The notes under the pieces were generated by a model. That model worked only from the letters and a program-made list of their open reading frames with translations, was not told where the DNA came from and did not search any database. A stretch of DNA of 64,000 bases from Bacteroides fragilis (GTDB taxonomy: Bacteria; Bacteroidota; Bacteroidia; Bacteroidales; Bacteroidaceae): contig NZ_SZUU01000008.1 in NCBI RefSeq assembly GCF_019583405.1, forward strand, positions 62,001-126,000, in the 5' to 3' direction. Positions 1-8,524 of the stretch are shown here, in pieces; position 1 is the first letter of the stretch; each line of letters begins with the position of its first letter. The position numbers were made by a program, and so were the translations under genes.

Positions 1-88
1 TATTCCTTTCGGACGAAAGAAAGTGTCGGGTGCTAAAAGCCATTCGGGGGCTTCGGCTAATGTGAAAAATAGGATACAATGCTTATAG
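1..88 (+). CDS. C-terminal tail of an outer-membrane beta-barrel protein (partial, runs in from the left)
   Basis: An open frame enters from the left edge in frame 2 and stops with TAG at 86-88. Its first residues, IPFGRKKVSGAK, are identical to residues near the C-terminus of the next protein (ending at 2682), after which the tails diverge. This shows it is the end of a paralogue of that outer-membrane barrel protein, so the two genes are a tandem duplicate. Nothing can be said about its N-terminus. The 197 bases that follow hold only the promoter of the next gene. Confidence 0.75.
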   Translation, partial: IPFGRKKVSGAKSHSGASANVKNRIQCL

Positions 89-233
89 TTATTTTCGGTG
101 AGGAATGTTTTATGCTGTCTATTTATTGCTAATAAAATGACTTGATAGATGAAATCTGGATGTCTATATATCTGATAATGTGCTATTTTGTATTTGTCTA
201 TGAAGGATTTCCGTTTCTGTTGCTTATTTTGTT

Positions 234-241
234 TATATTTG
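234..241 (+). promoter_or_regulatory. Bacteroides -7 box for the barrel-protein gene
   Basis: TATATTTG matches the Bacteroides -7 consensus TAnnTTTG and lies 44 bases before the ATG at 286. A clear -33 TTTG at the usual spacing is not visible, so the assignment rests on the -7 box and its position. Confidence 0.5.
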
Positions 242-285
242 CATCGTAATTTGAAGTTAAATCCTTTTTCTAATACAAATAACGA

Positions 286-2682
286 ATGAATCACAGACAA
301 TTTTATGTATGGTTTCTATGCTTGTTTTTTTCTTTAGAGATAGTTGCACAAAGTGTAAGGGTTAAAGGAGTAATCTTGGATGAGCAGAATCGTCCTCTGG
401 TAGGGGCAGTAGTGGCTTGTTTGCAGTCAGGGGACGATCGTCTACTGCGTGGGACTACTACCGATAGCGTTGGAGCTTTTAATTTGAATGTTGATTGGCA
501 AAGTGAGTGGATACGGATTTCTTATCTTGGTTATGGGAACGTAGACTATAGATCAGCTATAGAATTGCCTTCTACCGTTGTATTGAAGCCTGCCAGTGTA
601 GAGTTGGGCGAAGTGGTAATACAAGGTAAATCCATTATTACTCAAAAAAATGACCGTTTAATTTTTTCTATAGCTAACTCTAACCTTGTGAGAGGTAATA
701 ATACTGCTCAACTCTTACGTTTTACTCCGTTGATAGATATGCGAGATGAACGGATCAGTATGTTGGGTAAGAATGGGATGTGTCTTTATATAAATGGAAA
801 AAAGAGTATCTTGTCAGGAGAAGCGATGCAGAGCTATTTGCGGAGCCTTCCCGCAGAAAAAATAGATCGTATTGAGTTGATTGTTAATCCGGGCAGCGAG
901 TATCACGTTGGTACTAATGATGGTGTTTTGAATTTGATTCTGAAGAAAGACGAAAATCAAGGGTGGAAAGGAACGGTTTCATTGAATGATAAACAGGGTG
1001 TGTATAATAGCTACGATGGCAATTTATATTTGGATTATCAGAAAAATAAGTTTGCCTTGTCTATCAGTAGCTATGGTAATAAGAATCGAGAACGGTACGA
1101 TCAAGAAGTCCGATATGATTATTTGAAAGATGGATTACGTAACTATGTGGATCAGACAACTCGGCTGAATCATAGATACGGGGGAACAAATGTGATAATG
1201 GATTATCAATTATCCGATAGGCAGAGAATAGGAGCGTCTGTTGATGTGTTTTATGCTCGTCGCGGAAATAATCTTGATGGAACAACTTTATATGGACAAT
1301 TGCAGACAACTCGGCTTGATTCTGCTGTTTATGCCCGGAATTTGGGAGACGTCACGCAGTTCTCTTTGTCTGCCAACTTGAATTATCGTTTGCAAGTAGG
1401 TGATAATGGTAGCCAGTTTGCTTTTGATGCGGATTATCTGCATACAAATAAGGAGAATGAAGAGTTGTTGGATTATTCTCGTATCTATGGAGATATGATT
1501 GATGAGCCTTATGAACGGTTTAGCCAGAATACAGATGAGCAGTATAATACTTATTCGGGGAAGGTAGAGTATCTACATGTTTTTACTCCGACACGTAGAC
1601 TTCAAGTGGGAGTTGAAGCTTATCATCTAAATGGATATAACAATTTTTTTTATGGTGATTTTCAAAATGGAGATTATGTCAGTGATTTACAGAAGAGTAA
1701 TCGATTCAATATGAATGAAGAATATTTGTCTGTATATGCGACTTATAATCATACGTGGAATTCTAAATTTACAAGTACATTAGGATTTCGTGGGGAATAT
1801 GTGTATCGTCATGGGAACCAGGTAGCTACTGGTGAAGGTATGAATCATCACGATTTGACTCCTCTGCCGTCATTGTCATTGAGTTTCAATCCTAATTCCG
1901 ATCATCAGTTGGCATATTCATTGAATACATCCATTGTGCGTATTCCATTAGTGTTGTTGAATCCTTTTCGTTATTGGGTGAGTCCGACGGTATATCGTGT
2001 GAATAATCCGGATGTGATTTCCCCTTATCAGATTAATACTTCGTTAACTTATGTGCTTAAAAGGCATTATATTTTTTCTGTTAGATATCTGACAGGGAAA
2101 GGAGTCACTGGTTTTCAAACTCCTATGGAAGGAGGATATACACAGATCCGTACAGAGTCTTATGGGCGTAATCATTCGGTGCTTGCTCTTTTTAGCTGGA
2201 ATAATTCATTCTTCAATAATTACCTGACTCTAAATGCTGCATTGATTGGGAGTTATACTCGTGCTTATGGGCATTTTGATAAATATAAAATAAATGTGAC
2301 TGATTTCTGGGGTGACGGTACATTGAATGCAAATATATTGTTGTCTAAGAAATATGACTGGAACGTGACAGGGAGTTTTAGATGTTCCAGTGCTATAAAG
2401 CAAGCCGAGTATGAAGGGAAAAAGAGCTACCAAGTAAGTTTGAGAGTGCGTAAAGTGTTTAAGAATAATATATCTCTAAACTTTGGGATTGGTCAACTTC
2501 TGTATAAAGCAAGTCAGCGTAACTTCTTCACAGATGATTATCGTACCTATAATCATACAGATTATAATTTTCGTAAATATTACGTTGGGATCAGTATTCC
2601 GTTTGGGCGTAAAAAAGTATCGGGAGCCAAATATCATAAAGGAACATCTTCAAGAGGAAAAGAGCGCTTGAATGCGCAATAA
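286..2682 (+). CDS. Outer-membrane beta-barrel protein with N-terminal carboxypeptidase-regulatory-like domain
   Basis: 798 residues. A signal peptide (about residues 1-21, ending near VAQS) is followed by a carboxypeptidase-regulatory-like beta-sandwich (about 25-100; GVILDEQNRPLVGAVV), a plug-like segment (about 105-215; VVIQGKS, then LYINGKKS and IVNPGSEY) and a long barrel of alternating aromatic strands ending in NFRKYYVGISIPFGRKK plus a basic tail. This is the architecture of the Bacteroidetes TonB-receptor-like outer-membrane beta-barrel family; it is not a SusC. It is the second of two tandem paralogues and sits just upstream of the RiPP precursor, so it may import or export the mature peptide or act in immunity. 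That role is inferred from position only. Confidence 0.85.
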   Translation: MNHRQFYVWFLCLFFSLEIVAQSVRVKGVILDEQNRPLVGAVVACLQSGDDRLLRGTTTDSVGAFNLNVDWQSEWIRISYLGYGNVDYRSAIELPSTVVLKPASVELGEVVIQGKSIITQKNDRLIFSIANSNLVRGNNTAQLLRFTPLIDMRDERISMLGKNGMCLYINGKKSILSGEAMQSYLRSLPAEKIDRIELIVNPGSEYHVGTNDGVLNLILKKDENQGWKGTVSLNDKQGVYNSYDGNLYLDYQKNKFALSISSYGNKNRERYDQEVRYDYLKDGLRNYVDQTTRLNHRYGGTNVIMDYQLSDRQRIGASVDVFYARRGNNLDGTTLYGQLQTTRLDSAVYARNLGDVTQFSLSANLNYRLQVGDNGSQFAFDADYLHTNKENEELLDYSRIYGDMIDEPYERFSQNTDEQYNTYSGKVEYLHVFTPTRRLQVGVEAYHLNGYNNFFYGDFQNGDYVSDLQKSNRFNMNEEYLSVYATYNHTWNSKFTSTLGFRGEYVYRHGNQVATGEGMNHHDLTPLPSLSLSFNPNSDHQLAYSLNTSIVRIPLVLLNPFRYWVSPTVYRVNNPDVISPYQINTSLTYVLKRHYIFSVRYLTGKGVTGFQTPMEGGYTQIRTESYGRNHSVLALFSWNNSFFNNYLTLNAALIGSYTRAYGHFDKYKINVTDFWGDGTLNANILLSKKYDWNVTGSFRCSSAIKQAEYEGKKSYQVSLRVRKVFKNNISLNFGIGQLLYKASQRNFFTDDYRTYNHTDYNFRKYYVGISIPFGRKKVSGAKYHKGTSSRGKERLNAQ

Positions 2683-2700
2683 TTAATAAAATTATTAATT
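2681..2700 (+). other. AT-only inverted repeat between the barrel gene and the RiPP precursor
   Basis: AATTAATAA, two bases, TTATTAATT, then a run of T: a perfect 9-bp-arm hairpin made only of A and T. It lies directly after the barrel-gene stop and 10 bases before the precursor ATG. It could be a weak attenuator or a processing site that sets precursor levels. It is too AT-rich to be confident that it folds. Confidence 0.35.
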
Positions 2701-2709
2701 TTTAAATGA

Positions 2710-2931
2710 ATGATTATGAACGGAAAATTTACACAAATTGCTGAGTTTATCGAAGATTTGGAAACTCAGAATGTTATCAATGATGATGAACAGTTCCTTA
2801 TGCTGGTAGGAGGTAATTCTACAGGAAAAACAACCAATCTGGGTTGTACTAATGCCGGTTGTACGAATCCTAGTGATACAAGGGATGATGTCGACTGCAA
2901 AAATGTTAGCTGTGTAAATGCTGGTTGCTAA
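2710..2931 (+). CDS. GG-leader RiPP precursor peptide with Cys-x-Asn pentapeptide-repeat core
   Basis: 73 residues. The leader (about 1-35) is acidic and amphipathic and ends FLMLVGG, the double-glycine site cut by C39 peptidases. The core (36-73) contains a five-residue repeat C-x-N-x-(G/S): CTNAG at 46, CTNPS at 51, CKNVS at 63 and CVNAG at 68, closing with C73. So the cysteines (46, 51, 63, 68, 73) are five apart except for one Asp-rich insert (56-62). The leader type resembles the 'natural product precursor, GG-Bacteroidales' family. A radical SAM/SPASM enzyme and a PCAT exporter follow at once. The start could be Met1 or Met3 (ATG at 2710 or 2716). Product and activity are unknown; thioether crosslinks from Cys are the likely modification. 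Confidence 0.85.
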   Translation: MIMNGKFTQIAEFIEDLETQNVINDDEQFLMLVGGNSTGKTTNLGCTNAGCTNPSDTRDDVDCKNVSCVNAGC

Positions 2932-3063
2932 CTAGAATTGAAAATAGGGGGATGATCTAAATATTAATTATCTTGTAATTATTGTAATATGAATAGTTTT
3001 AAGAAAATTAATCTTTTGGATTTTCCCCTTACTTTGTTTCCCTTTTTATAAAATTGTAATACT

Positions 3064-4365
3064 ATGAAGCGGAGCATATATAATAATGTCATTTCTTTGT
3101 CAACTGGATATTTTCTACTTTATAATTCTTATGCAAATATGTATATACTTATGAAGAAGAATGTCTGTGACGCTTTTTTTATGTTATCGGTTGAGGAAAT
3201 CAAGATCAAATTCTCTTCTTTTTATGAGAAATTAATAGAATCAGGGTGTTTGGTTGAGGATTATATTGATGAGGTTGGCTTATTGAAAGAACGTATTCAT
3301 CAAGTTGAAAATGAAGATAGTGATTATTATTTAACTATTAATCCAACCCTTAATTGTAATTTTAAATGTTGGTATTGTTATGAAAATCATTTGTATAAAT
3401 CTAAAATGGAGGTTGATATTCTTGAAAGGGTAAAAAAGCATCTTGAGAATGTCATTAAGAAGTTAAATCATACACAGAGGTTTCATTTAGGCTTTTTTGG
3501 CGGAGAGCCCTTATTATATTATACTGATGTTGTACAACCCATTTTGAAGCATTTAAAGTTGTTGTGCATGGAATATGGCGTTGATTCTTCTATTGGAATC
3601 ACTTCAAATGGATATTTGATTAAAGAACAAATGGTCAATGAATTGAAGGAACTTAATGTTTCCTCATTCCAAATAACTTTAGATGGCGGGCGAGAATTTC
3701 ATAATAAAGTACGTTATCCATATAATGGAGGTGACTCATATAATCAAATTTTAAGTAGTATAAAAAAATTGATTCATGTCGGTATTTATGTAGTATTACG
3801 AATTAATTATACACAAGCAAATTTGCTCTCCGTACGATCAATTATAGAAGATCTAAAAGATATCCCCGAAAGTGATAAACTTTTTCTTGCAGTTGATTTT
3901 CAACGTGTTTGGCAAGATGGAGATTCTAATGATTTAGTATTACAGGATTGTTTAGAAGAATGTATTGATGGCTTTGAAAATTTGGGCTTGCGAGTTAGCT
4001 CTCGAATTTTAAATCAAGTGTGGAGACCTTGTTATGCAGATCGGAAAAATCAGGCATTGATTAATTTTAACGGTGATGTATATAAATGTACTGCTCGTGA
4101 TTTTACTCACGAAAATAGATTGGGGGTATTAAATGCTTCGGGTGATATTGAATGGGACGCGCATAAAATGGGCCGGCGAATGAATCAACGTTTATCAAAA
4201 GAGATGTGCTGCGATTGTCGAATTGCTCCGTTATGTGGAGGAACTTGTACTCAGCGTATATTAGATAGTGGTGATCGTATTGATTGTATCCGTGGTTTGG
4301 ATGAAACAGGGAAAGATAGGGTTGTTCTGGATCGATTCTATTATAATATGGTTAAACAGGTATGA
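3064..4365 (+). CDS. Radical SAM/SPASM peptide maturase
   Basis: 433 residues. The N-terminal 75 residues resemble the leader-recognition/PqqD-like region of Bacteroidetes peptide maturases (GYFLLYNS ... GCLVEDYIDE). The radical SAM CxxxCxxC cluster motif is CNFKCWYC, with cysteines at 98, 102 and 105, followed by a GGEPLL motif and the TIM-barrel core. The C-terminal SPASM region carries the auxiliary-cluster cysteines (VYKCTA, then CCDCRIAPLCGGTC and a final C). Such enzymes form Cys thioether or C-C crosslinks on RiPP precursors. The gene lies 132 bases after the precursor, and its stop overlaps the exporter start (ATGA), so the two are translationally coupled. The substrate is inferred to be the upstream pentad-repeat peptide. 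Confidence 0.9.
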   Translation: MKRSIYNNVISLSTGYFLLYNSYANMYILMKKNVCDAFFMLSVEEIKIKFSSFYEKLIESGCLVEDYIDEVGLLKERIHQVENEDSDYYLTINPTLNCNFKCWYCYENHLYKSKMEVDILERVKKHLENVIKKLNHTQRFHLGFFGGEPLLYYTDVVQPILKHLKLLCMEYGVDSSIGITSNGYLIKEQMVNELKELNVSSFQITLDGGREFHNKVRYPYNGGDSYNQILSSIKKLIHVGIYVVLRINYTQANLLSVRSIIEDLKDIPESDKLFLAVDFQRVWQDGDSNDLVLQDCLEECIDGFENLGLRVSSRILNQVWRPCYADRKNQALINFNGDVYKCTARDFTHENRLGVLNASGDIEWDAHKMGRRMNQRLSKEMCCDCRIAPLCGGTCTQRILDSGDRIDCIRGLDETGKDRVVLDRFYYNMVKQV

Positions 4366-6554
4366 GATTCCCTTTTAGAAGCCAATTAGAAGGTGCTGAC
4401 TGTGGCCCGGCATGTATACAAATGATAGCTGCTTATTATGGGAAACAAATTTCTATATCTACTTTGAAAGATTATTGTCAAGTAACTCGTATAGGGGTTT
4501 CATTGAAGGATATTTTAGATGGATGCAAACGCATAGGTATACATGCTGTACCTCTTCATTTATCGAAGGAAAAAGTGATAAGAATGCCTCTTCCTGCTAT
4601 TTTATATTGGAAACAAGAGCACTATGTGGTACTTTATTGTATAAAGGAAAATAGAGGACGAAATATTTACTATATAGCTGATCCGGGTTATGGAAAAATA
4701 AAATTGGAAGAGTCTGCATTTTTAGAGGCGTGGGCACCAAATGGGGGACAGGGGGTTGCAGTTGTTGTAGAGCCCGTGGAAACTTTTAGGGACGAAGCTG
4801 TCCAACAAGAAACAATAAAACAGAAAGTAATAGCTTTCTTATCAACTTTTCGATATCTTTCCAAACAGAAAAGAAATCTGCTAGGTGTATTAATGCTATC
4901 TGGGATTATTTTTGGTTGTAGCTTATTAATTCCTTTTCTACTTCAGAAGATTATGGATGATGGTATAGCACTTAAAAATCTGAATTTGATATTACTTTTA
5001 CTTTTAGGGCAAATGTCATTATATGCGGGAAGTTTGTTTTCGTCGGCTGTGAATCGTTGCTTATTATATCGAACCGGTTTACAGGTTGGTTTGGCAATTT
5101 CTACTCAGTATATTTGGAAGTTGGTAAAACTACCTATCAGCCTATTTGATACAAAATTGGGTGCGGATTTGTTACAACGTTTGGAAGACGAAGGGAAAAT
5201 TAGAAATTTCCTGACTACTACAGTTAGTTCGTCTCTTTTTATGTTTTTGAATCTTCTTATATATTCTTGTATCTTACTGTATTATAATATTTATGTGTTT
5301 CTTGTTTTTTTATTGTTTAGCGTTATTTCAGTTGTTATGGCTCGCTGTCTATTGAGAGTTCGTAAACGTTTGAGTTATGCACTTTTTACAGGAATCGGAA
5401 AGAAGAAAAATCTAGAATATGAATTGGTATATGGAATGATGGAGATAAAAGTGAATGCAGCGCAACATCCATTCTTGGCACGATGGGAAGGACTTCAGAA
5501 GAGCATTAATTCTCAGTCTTTAAAGACTATGCTGTACGAATCTATCATTTCTTTTGGAGCTTCTTTTGCGGGTACATTTAGGGATGTTTTGATTACTGGT
5601 GGGTGTGCTTTTTTTGTGATAAAAGGGGAAATGTCTATTGGCATCATGCTAACTATTACTTATATATTAGGTCAATTGTCAAATAGTGTAAGTCAGATAA
5701 TGAATTATAGTAACACTTCACAAGATGCTGCTTTGGCTTATAGCCGTTTAGATAATATTTTAAGTGTAACGGAGGAGAATGTTGGCAGAACTATAGTAGA
5801 GATACCTTTGATGTCTGAAGCGTTTCGACTTAATAATGTTTCTTTTAAATATGATGGTTCTTTTAATCCGTATGTACTAAAAGATGTTGATATAGAAATA
5901 CCTCGTTCTAAAGTGACAGCAATCGTGGGAGCAAGTGGTAGCGGAAAATCTACACTGTTGAAGTTATTGTTGGCCTTTTATTACCCACAAAAAGGGGAGT
6001 TGAGAATAGGTGGAGTACTTATGAAAGAACTGGATGTAAATGCTTGGCGTGAGAAATGTGGTGTTGTAATGCAGGATGGATATATTTTTAGCGGTACTAT
6101 TGCCGATAATATTGCCTTATCTGATGAAGAGCCTGATCAAGTACGCTTGAAACAGGCTGCTCGTATAGCTTGTATTGATGAATTTATAGAGCGGCTTCCT
6201 ATGCAATATTATACAAAAATCGGGAAAGCAGGTGTTGATTTAAGCGGTGGGCAAAAACAACGTATTTTAATAGCTCGGGCAGTGTATAAGAATCCGGAGT
6301 TTATCTTCTTTGATGAGGCTACATCTTCTTTGGATGCCACTAATGAAAAAGAAATTATGGGGAATCTGAAAGAGTTTTATAAAAATAAAACAGTAGTGAT
6401 TATTGCGCATCGTCTGAGTACGGTGAAAGATGCCGATAACATTATTGTACTCGATAATGGTTTTGTAGTAGAGCAAGGCTCTCATACAGATCTAACTGCC
6501 CGTAAGGGTAAATATTATCATTTAGTAAAAAATCAGTTGGAATTGGGGCAATGA
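4362..6554 (+). CDS. Peptidase-containing ABC transporter (PCAT), C39 type
   Basis: 730 residues in one chain. C39 peptidase domain (about 1-140): catalytic Cys14 in LEGADCGPAC, His87 in QEHYVV, and Asp in the ADPGYGK motif. Six-helix transmembrane domain (about 170-450). ATPase domain (about 485-730) with Walker A GASGSGKST (near 523), signature LSGGQKQR (near 627), Walker B FIFFDEATSSLD (near 647) and the H-loop AHRLST. PCATs remove double-glycine leaders and export the core across the inner membrane, which fits the LVGG site of the precursor. ATGA overlap with the rSAM gene indicates one operon. No separate HlyD-like adaptor is visible in the window. Confidence 0.95.
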   Translation: MRFPFRSQLEGADCGPACIQMIAAYYGKQISISTLKDYCQVTRIGVSLKDILDGCKRIGIHAVPLHLSKEKVIRMPLPAILYWKQEHYVVLYCIKENRGRNIYYIADPGYGKIKLEESAFLEAWAPNGGQGVAVVVEPVETFRDEAVQQETIKQKVIAFLSTFRYLSKQKRNLLGVLMLSGIIFGCSLLIPFLLQKIMDDGIALKNLNLILLLLLGQMSLYAGSLFSSAVNRCLLYRTGLQVGLAISTQYIWKLVKLPISLFDTKLGADLLQRLEDEGKIRNFLTTTVSSSLFMFLNLLIYSCILLYYNIYVFLVFLLFSVISVVMARCLLRVRKRLSYALFTGIGKKKNLEYELVYGMMEIKVNAAQHPFLARWEGLQKSINSQSLKTMLYESIISFGASFAGTFRDVLITGGCAFFVIKGEMSIGIMLTITYILGQLSNSVSQIMNYSNTSQDAALAYSRLDNILSVTEENVGRTIVEIPLMSEAFRLNNVSFKYDGSFNPYVLKDVDIEIPRSKVTAIVGASGSGKSTLLKLLLAFYYPQKGELRIGGVLMKELDVNAWREKCGVVMQDGYIFSGTIADNIALSDEEPDQVRLKQAARIACIDEFIERLPMQYYTKIGKAGVDLSGGQKQRILIARAVYKNPEFIFFDEATSSLDATNEKEIMGNLKEFYKNKTVVIIAHRLSTVKDADNIIVLDNGFVVEQGSHTDLTARKGKYYHLVKNQLELGQ

Positions 6555-6569
6555 AGTATAGATTTTTTT

Positions 6570-6577
6570 TAACTTTG
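6570..6577 (+). promoter_or_regulatory. Bacteroides -7 box before the lipoprotein regulator
   Basis: TAACTTTG is an exact TAnnTTTG match lying 25 bases before the ATG at 6603. It suggests the regulator and the genes after it can be transcribed separately from the precursor-rSAM-PCAT unit. No clean -33 element is visible. Confidence 0.5.
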
Positions 6578-6602
6578 TAGCTATTCTAAAAAGTGAATAT
6601 GT

Positions 6603-7598
6603 ATGCGTGTGTTTATTGTTGTGATTTTTGTTGGCCTTCTTTTGTTGGGTGCTTGTAGTCAGAAAAAAGGTGTGGGACTGGATTTAAAGCAAACGGAAAA
6701 GTCTATATTGCAAAATTCTGATAGTATGTTGGCATTGCTAAAGGGTATTCCTGCTCTTGATAATATCTATATTGAGCATCTTGATTCTGTTTATAGGCAA
6801 TCCATTTCCAAAGCACAAAGTATGTATGATGAGGAGATATTGCTTCGTGAAAATGCCGAACAGAAGGTAAAGTTGGTATATTTAGTGTTGACTAATGTAG
6901 GATTGATTGCAGTAACTGTTGGCATGGGGTATGGCGGCGTATATATTCATCGAAAATATAAGAGGCAGAAAGAGCAAGAGCTGGAAGAGCTACTTATCAG
7001 ACATCAGGATGAATTGGAGTCTCTGGAGACAGAACTGGGATTGGTAAAGGAAAAATCAGAAAGAAATATTGAAACTCTCAGTGACTTGAAAATCGAAAGG
7101 GAGGCATTGGCTGAGCAAGTAAAGAAAGAGGAACAACAAGCGAAAGATTTTGAACGTTTGATTGCGGAAAAAGAAGTTCAGATTGGGCTATTACTGAAAG
7201 ATATAGGGGACAAAAAAGATGTAGATGAACGTGTTTCGCAAGTCCTGGAAGGATTAAATTTGGAAGCCCGCTTGAAGTTAAGTGTTAAGGAGAAGAGTAA
7301 GCTGTTGAGGATTGAAGTATCGCAGTTTAAAAGTTATATCGCCTATCACAGGAAAATGGCTCCACAGTTTGTACAGGCATTGAGAAAGTGTATGCTCACT
7401 GATTATGAAATTGTAATTTGTCTTTTATTTAGTACGTCTTTAACTCATAAACAAGTTTGTGAGGTTTTATGTAAGACTTCTGAAACTCTGAGCCGAAATA
7501 AATTACGTCTTAAGAATAAAATAAAAACGGAAGGGGACGAAAAAGTATGGAATATTATTAAACAATGGATTGGTTGGGATTTGGATAAAGATGGATAA
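6603..7598 (+). CDS. Membrane-anchored lipoprotein with coiled coil and C-terminal HTH-like domain (putative regulator)
   Basis: 331 residues. Lipoprotein signal (LLLLGAC, Cys about 18), a periplasmic segment of about 75 residues, one transmembrane helix (about 93-115), a long charged coiled coil (about 118-205; ELEELL, LESLETELGLV) and a C-terminal helical domain (about 262-310; LTHKQVCEVLCKTSETLSRNKLRLKNKI) that looks like the DNA-binding end of Bacteroides TPR-type membrane regulators. The usual N-terminal TPR sensor is missing; only a short periplasmic segment remains. It lies between the exporter and the glycosyltransferases, so it may couple an envelope signal, perhaps the peptide itself, to expression of the cluster. 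Regulator function is inferred. Confidence 0.65.
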   Translation: MRVFIVVIFVGLLLLGACSQKKGVGLDLKQTEKSILQNSDSMLALLKGIPALDNIYIEHLDSVYRQSISKAQSMYDEEILLRENAEQKVKLVYLVLTNVGLIAVTVGMGYGGVYIHRKYKRQKEQELEELLIRHQDELESLETELGLVKEKSERNIETLSDLKIEREALAEQVKKEEQQAKDFERLIAEKEVQIGLLLKDIGDKKDVDERVSQVLEGLNLEARLKLSVKEKSKLLRIEVSQFKSYIAYHRKMAPQFVQALRKCMLTDYEIVICLLFSTSLTHKQVCEVLCKTSETLSRNKLRLKNKIKTEGDEKVWNIIKQWIGWDLDKDG

Positions 7599-7671
7599 AT
7601 TTACTAATATAGTTGTATCTGAGATTATTTGTTTCTTTTTGTGGTGATTTTGTTGTTAAGTTAAATAGATT

Positions 7672-8523
7672 ATGTCAATAACCCCTGCTATTAGTATAGT
7701 GATGCCCACTTATAATATGGGATCTTATTTATTTGATTCTGTTCCTAGTATATTGGGGCAGAGTTTTGAGGATTTTGAGTTGATTATTGTAGATGACGGT
7801 TCTACTGATCAGACAGAAGAGATAATAAAATCATTTACAGATTCGCGTATTGTATATATTTATAGGGAACATGAATATATGGACTCCATGAATGCGGGCA
7901 TAGCTGCTGTGAGAGGGAAATATATTGTGCGTATGGATGCGGATGATCTTATGACGGAAGATCGATTAAAGAAGCAGTTTGATTTTATGGAAGTTCATCC
8001 GGAAGTAGATATTTGTGGAGGAGGTATGGAATTGTTTGGTGATGCAACGGGGTGTTTGTATCCGTTGGTGGAGCATCGTGCTATTGCTGCCTCGTTGTTG
8101 TTACAAAATACGGTGGTACATCCAAGTGTAATTATGAGAAAAAGTAGTTTAGATGAATATATTGCAAAACGAGGATTTCTCTATGATAAAACTTTTGTAT
8201 TTGCTGAGGATTATCATTTGTGGACTTGTCTGATGATGGAAGGATATCGGTTTGCTAATATTAGGGAAATTCTGGTAAAACATCGAGTGTCGAAAGAAGC
8301 TGTTACTTCAAAACATTCTGTAGAAATGCAGAAGGCAACAATCGCAACCCAAAAAGTGTATTTAAAGTTTGCAATTCAACAAATAGTAAAAGGAGAAAGG
8401 CAGTATTTACCGTTGATCGAGGAGGTCGGTAAATTATCTTCATTACAGTTATTAATGCCGCAGGATGTGGTTCAACTTATCTATACACTTTATAACCGAC
8501 TATTGACTACTTCAAATCAATGA
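7672..8523 (+). CDS. Family 2 glycosyltransferase
   Basis: 283 residues, GT-A fold. The N-terminus ISIVMPTYNMGSYL, the nucleotide-binding VDDGSTDQTEEI and the metal-binding MDADD motif are typical of GT2 enzymes. An aspartate in FAEDYHLW is the likely catalytic base. It has no transmembrane segment, so it should act in the cytoplasm on a soluble or lipid-linked acceptor. It is followed after one base by a second glycosyltransferase and sits inside the RiPP cluster. The simplest reading is that it glycosylates the precursor peptide, but a surface-glycan role cannot be excluded. Confidence 0.88.
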   Translation: MSITPAISIVMPTYNMGSYLFDSVPSILGQSFEDFELIIVDDGSTDQTEEIIKSFTDSRIVYIYREHEYMDSMNAGIAAVRGKYIVRMDADDLMTEDRLKKQFDFMEVHPEVDICGGGMELFGDATGCLYPLVEHRAIAASLLLQNTVVHPSVIMRKSSLDEYIAKRGFLYDKTFVFAEDYHLWTCLMMEGYRFANIREILVKHRVSKEAVTSKHSVEMQKATIATQKVYLKFAIQQIVKGERQYLPLIEEVGKLSSLQLLMPQDVVQLIYTLYNRLLTTSNQ

Positions 8524-8524
8524 T

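Noticed and set aside
3029-3036. TTACTTTG considered as a promoter for the rSAM gene
   Set aside because: One base off the consensus and no -33 element at the right distance; the gene is probably read from upstream.
2989-3051. Tiny frame MNSFKKINLLDFPLTLFPFL between the RiPP precursor and the rSAM gene, considered as a second precursor
   Set aside because: No GG leader, no Cys, and only 20 residues; the stretch is more likely a leader or spacer.
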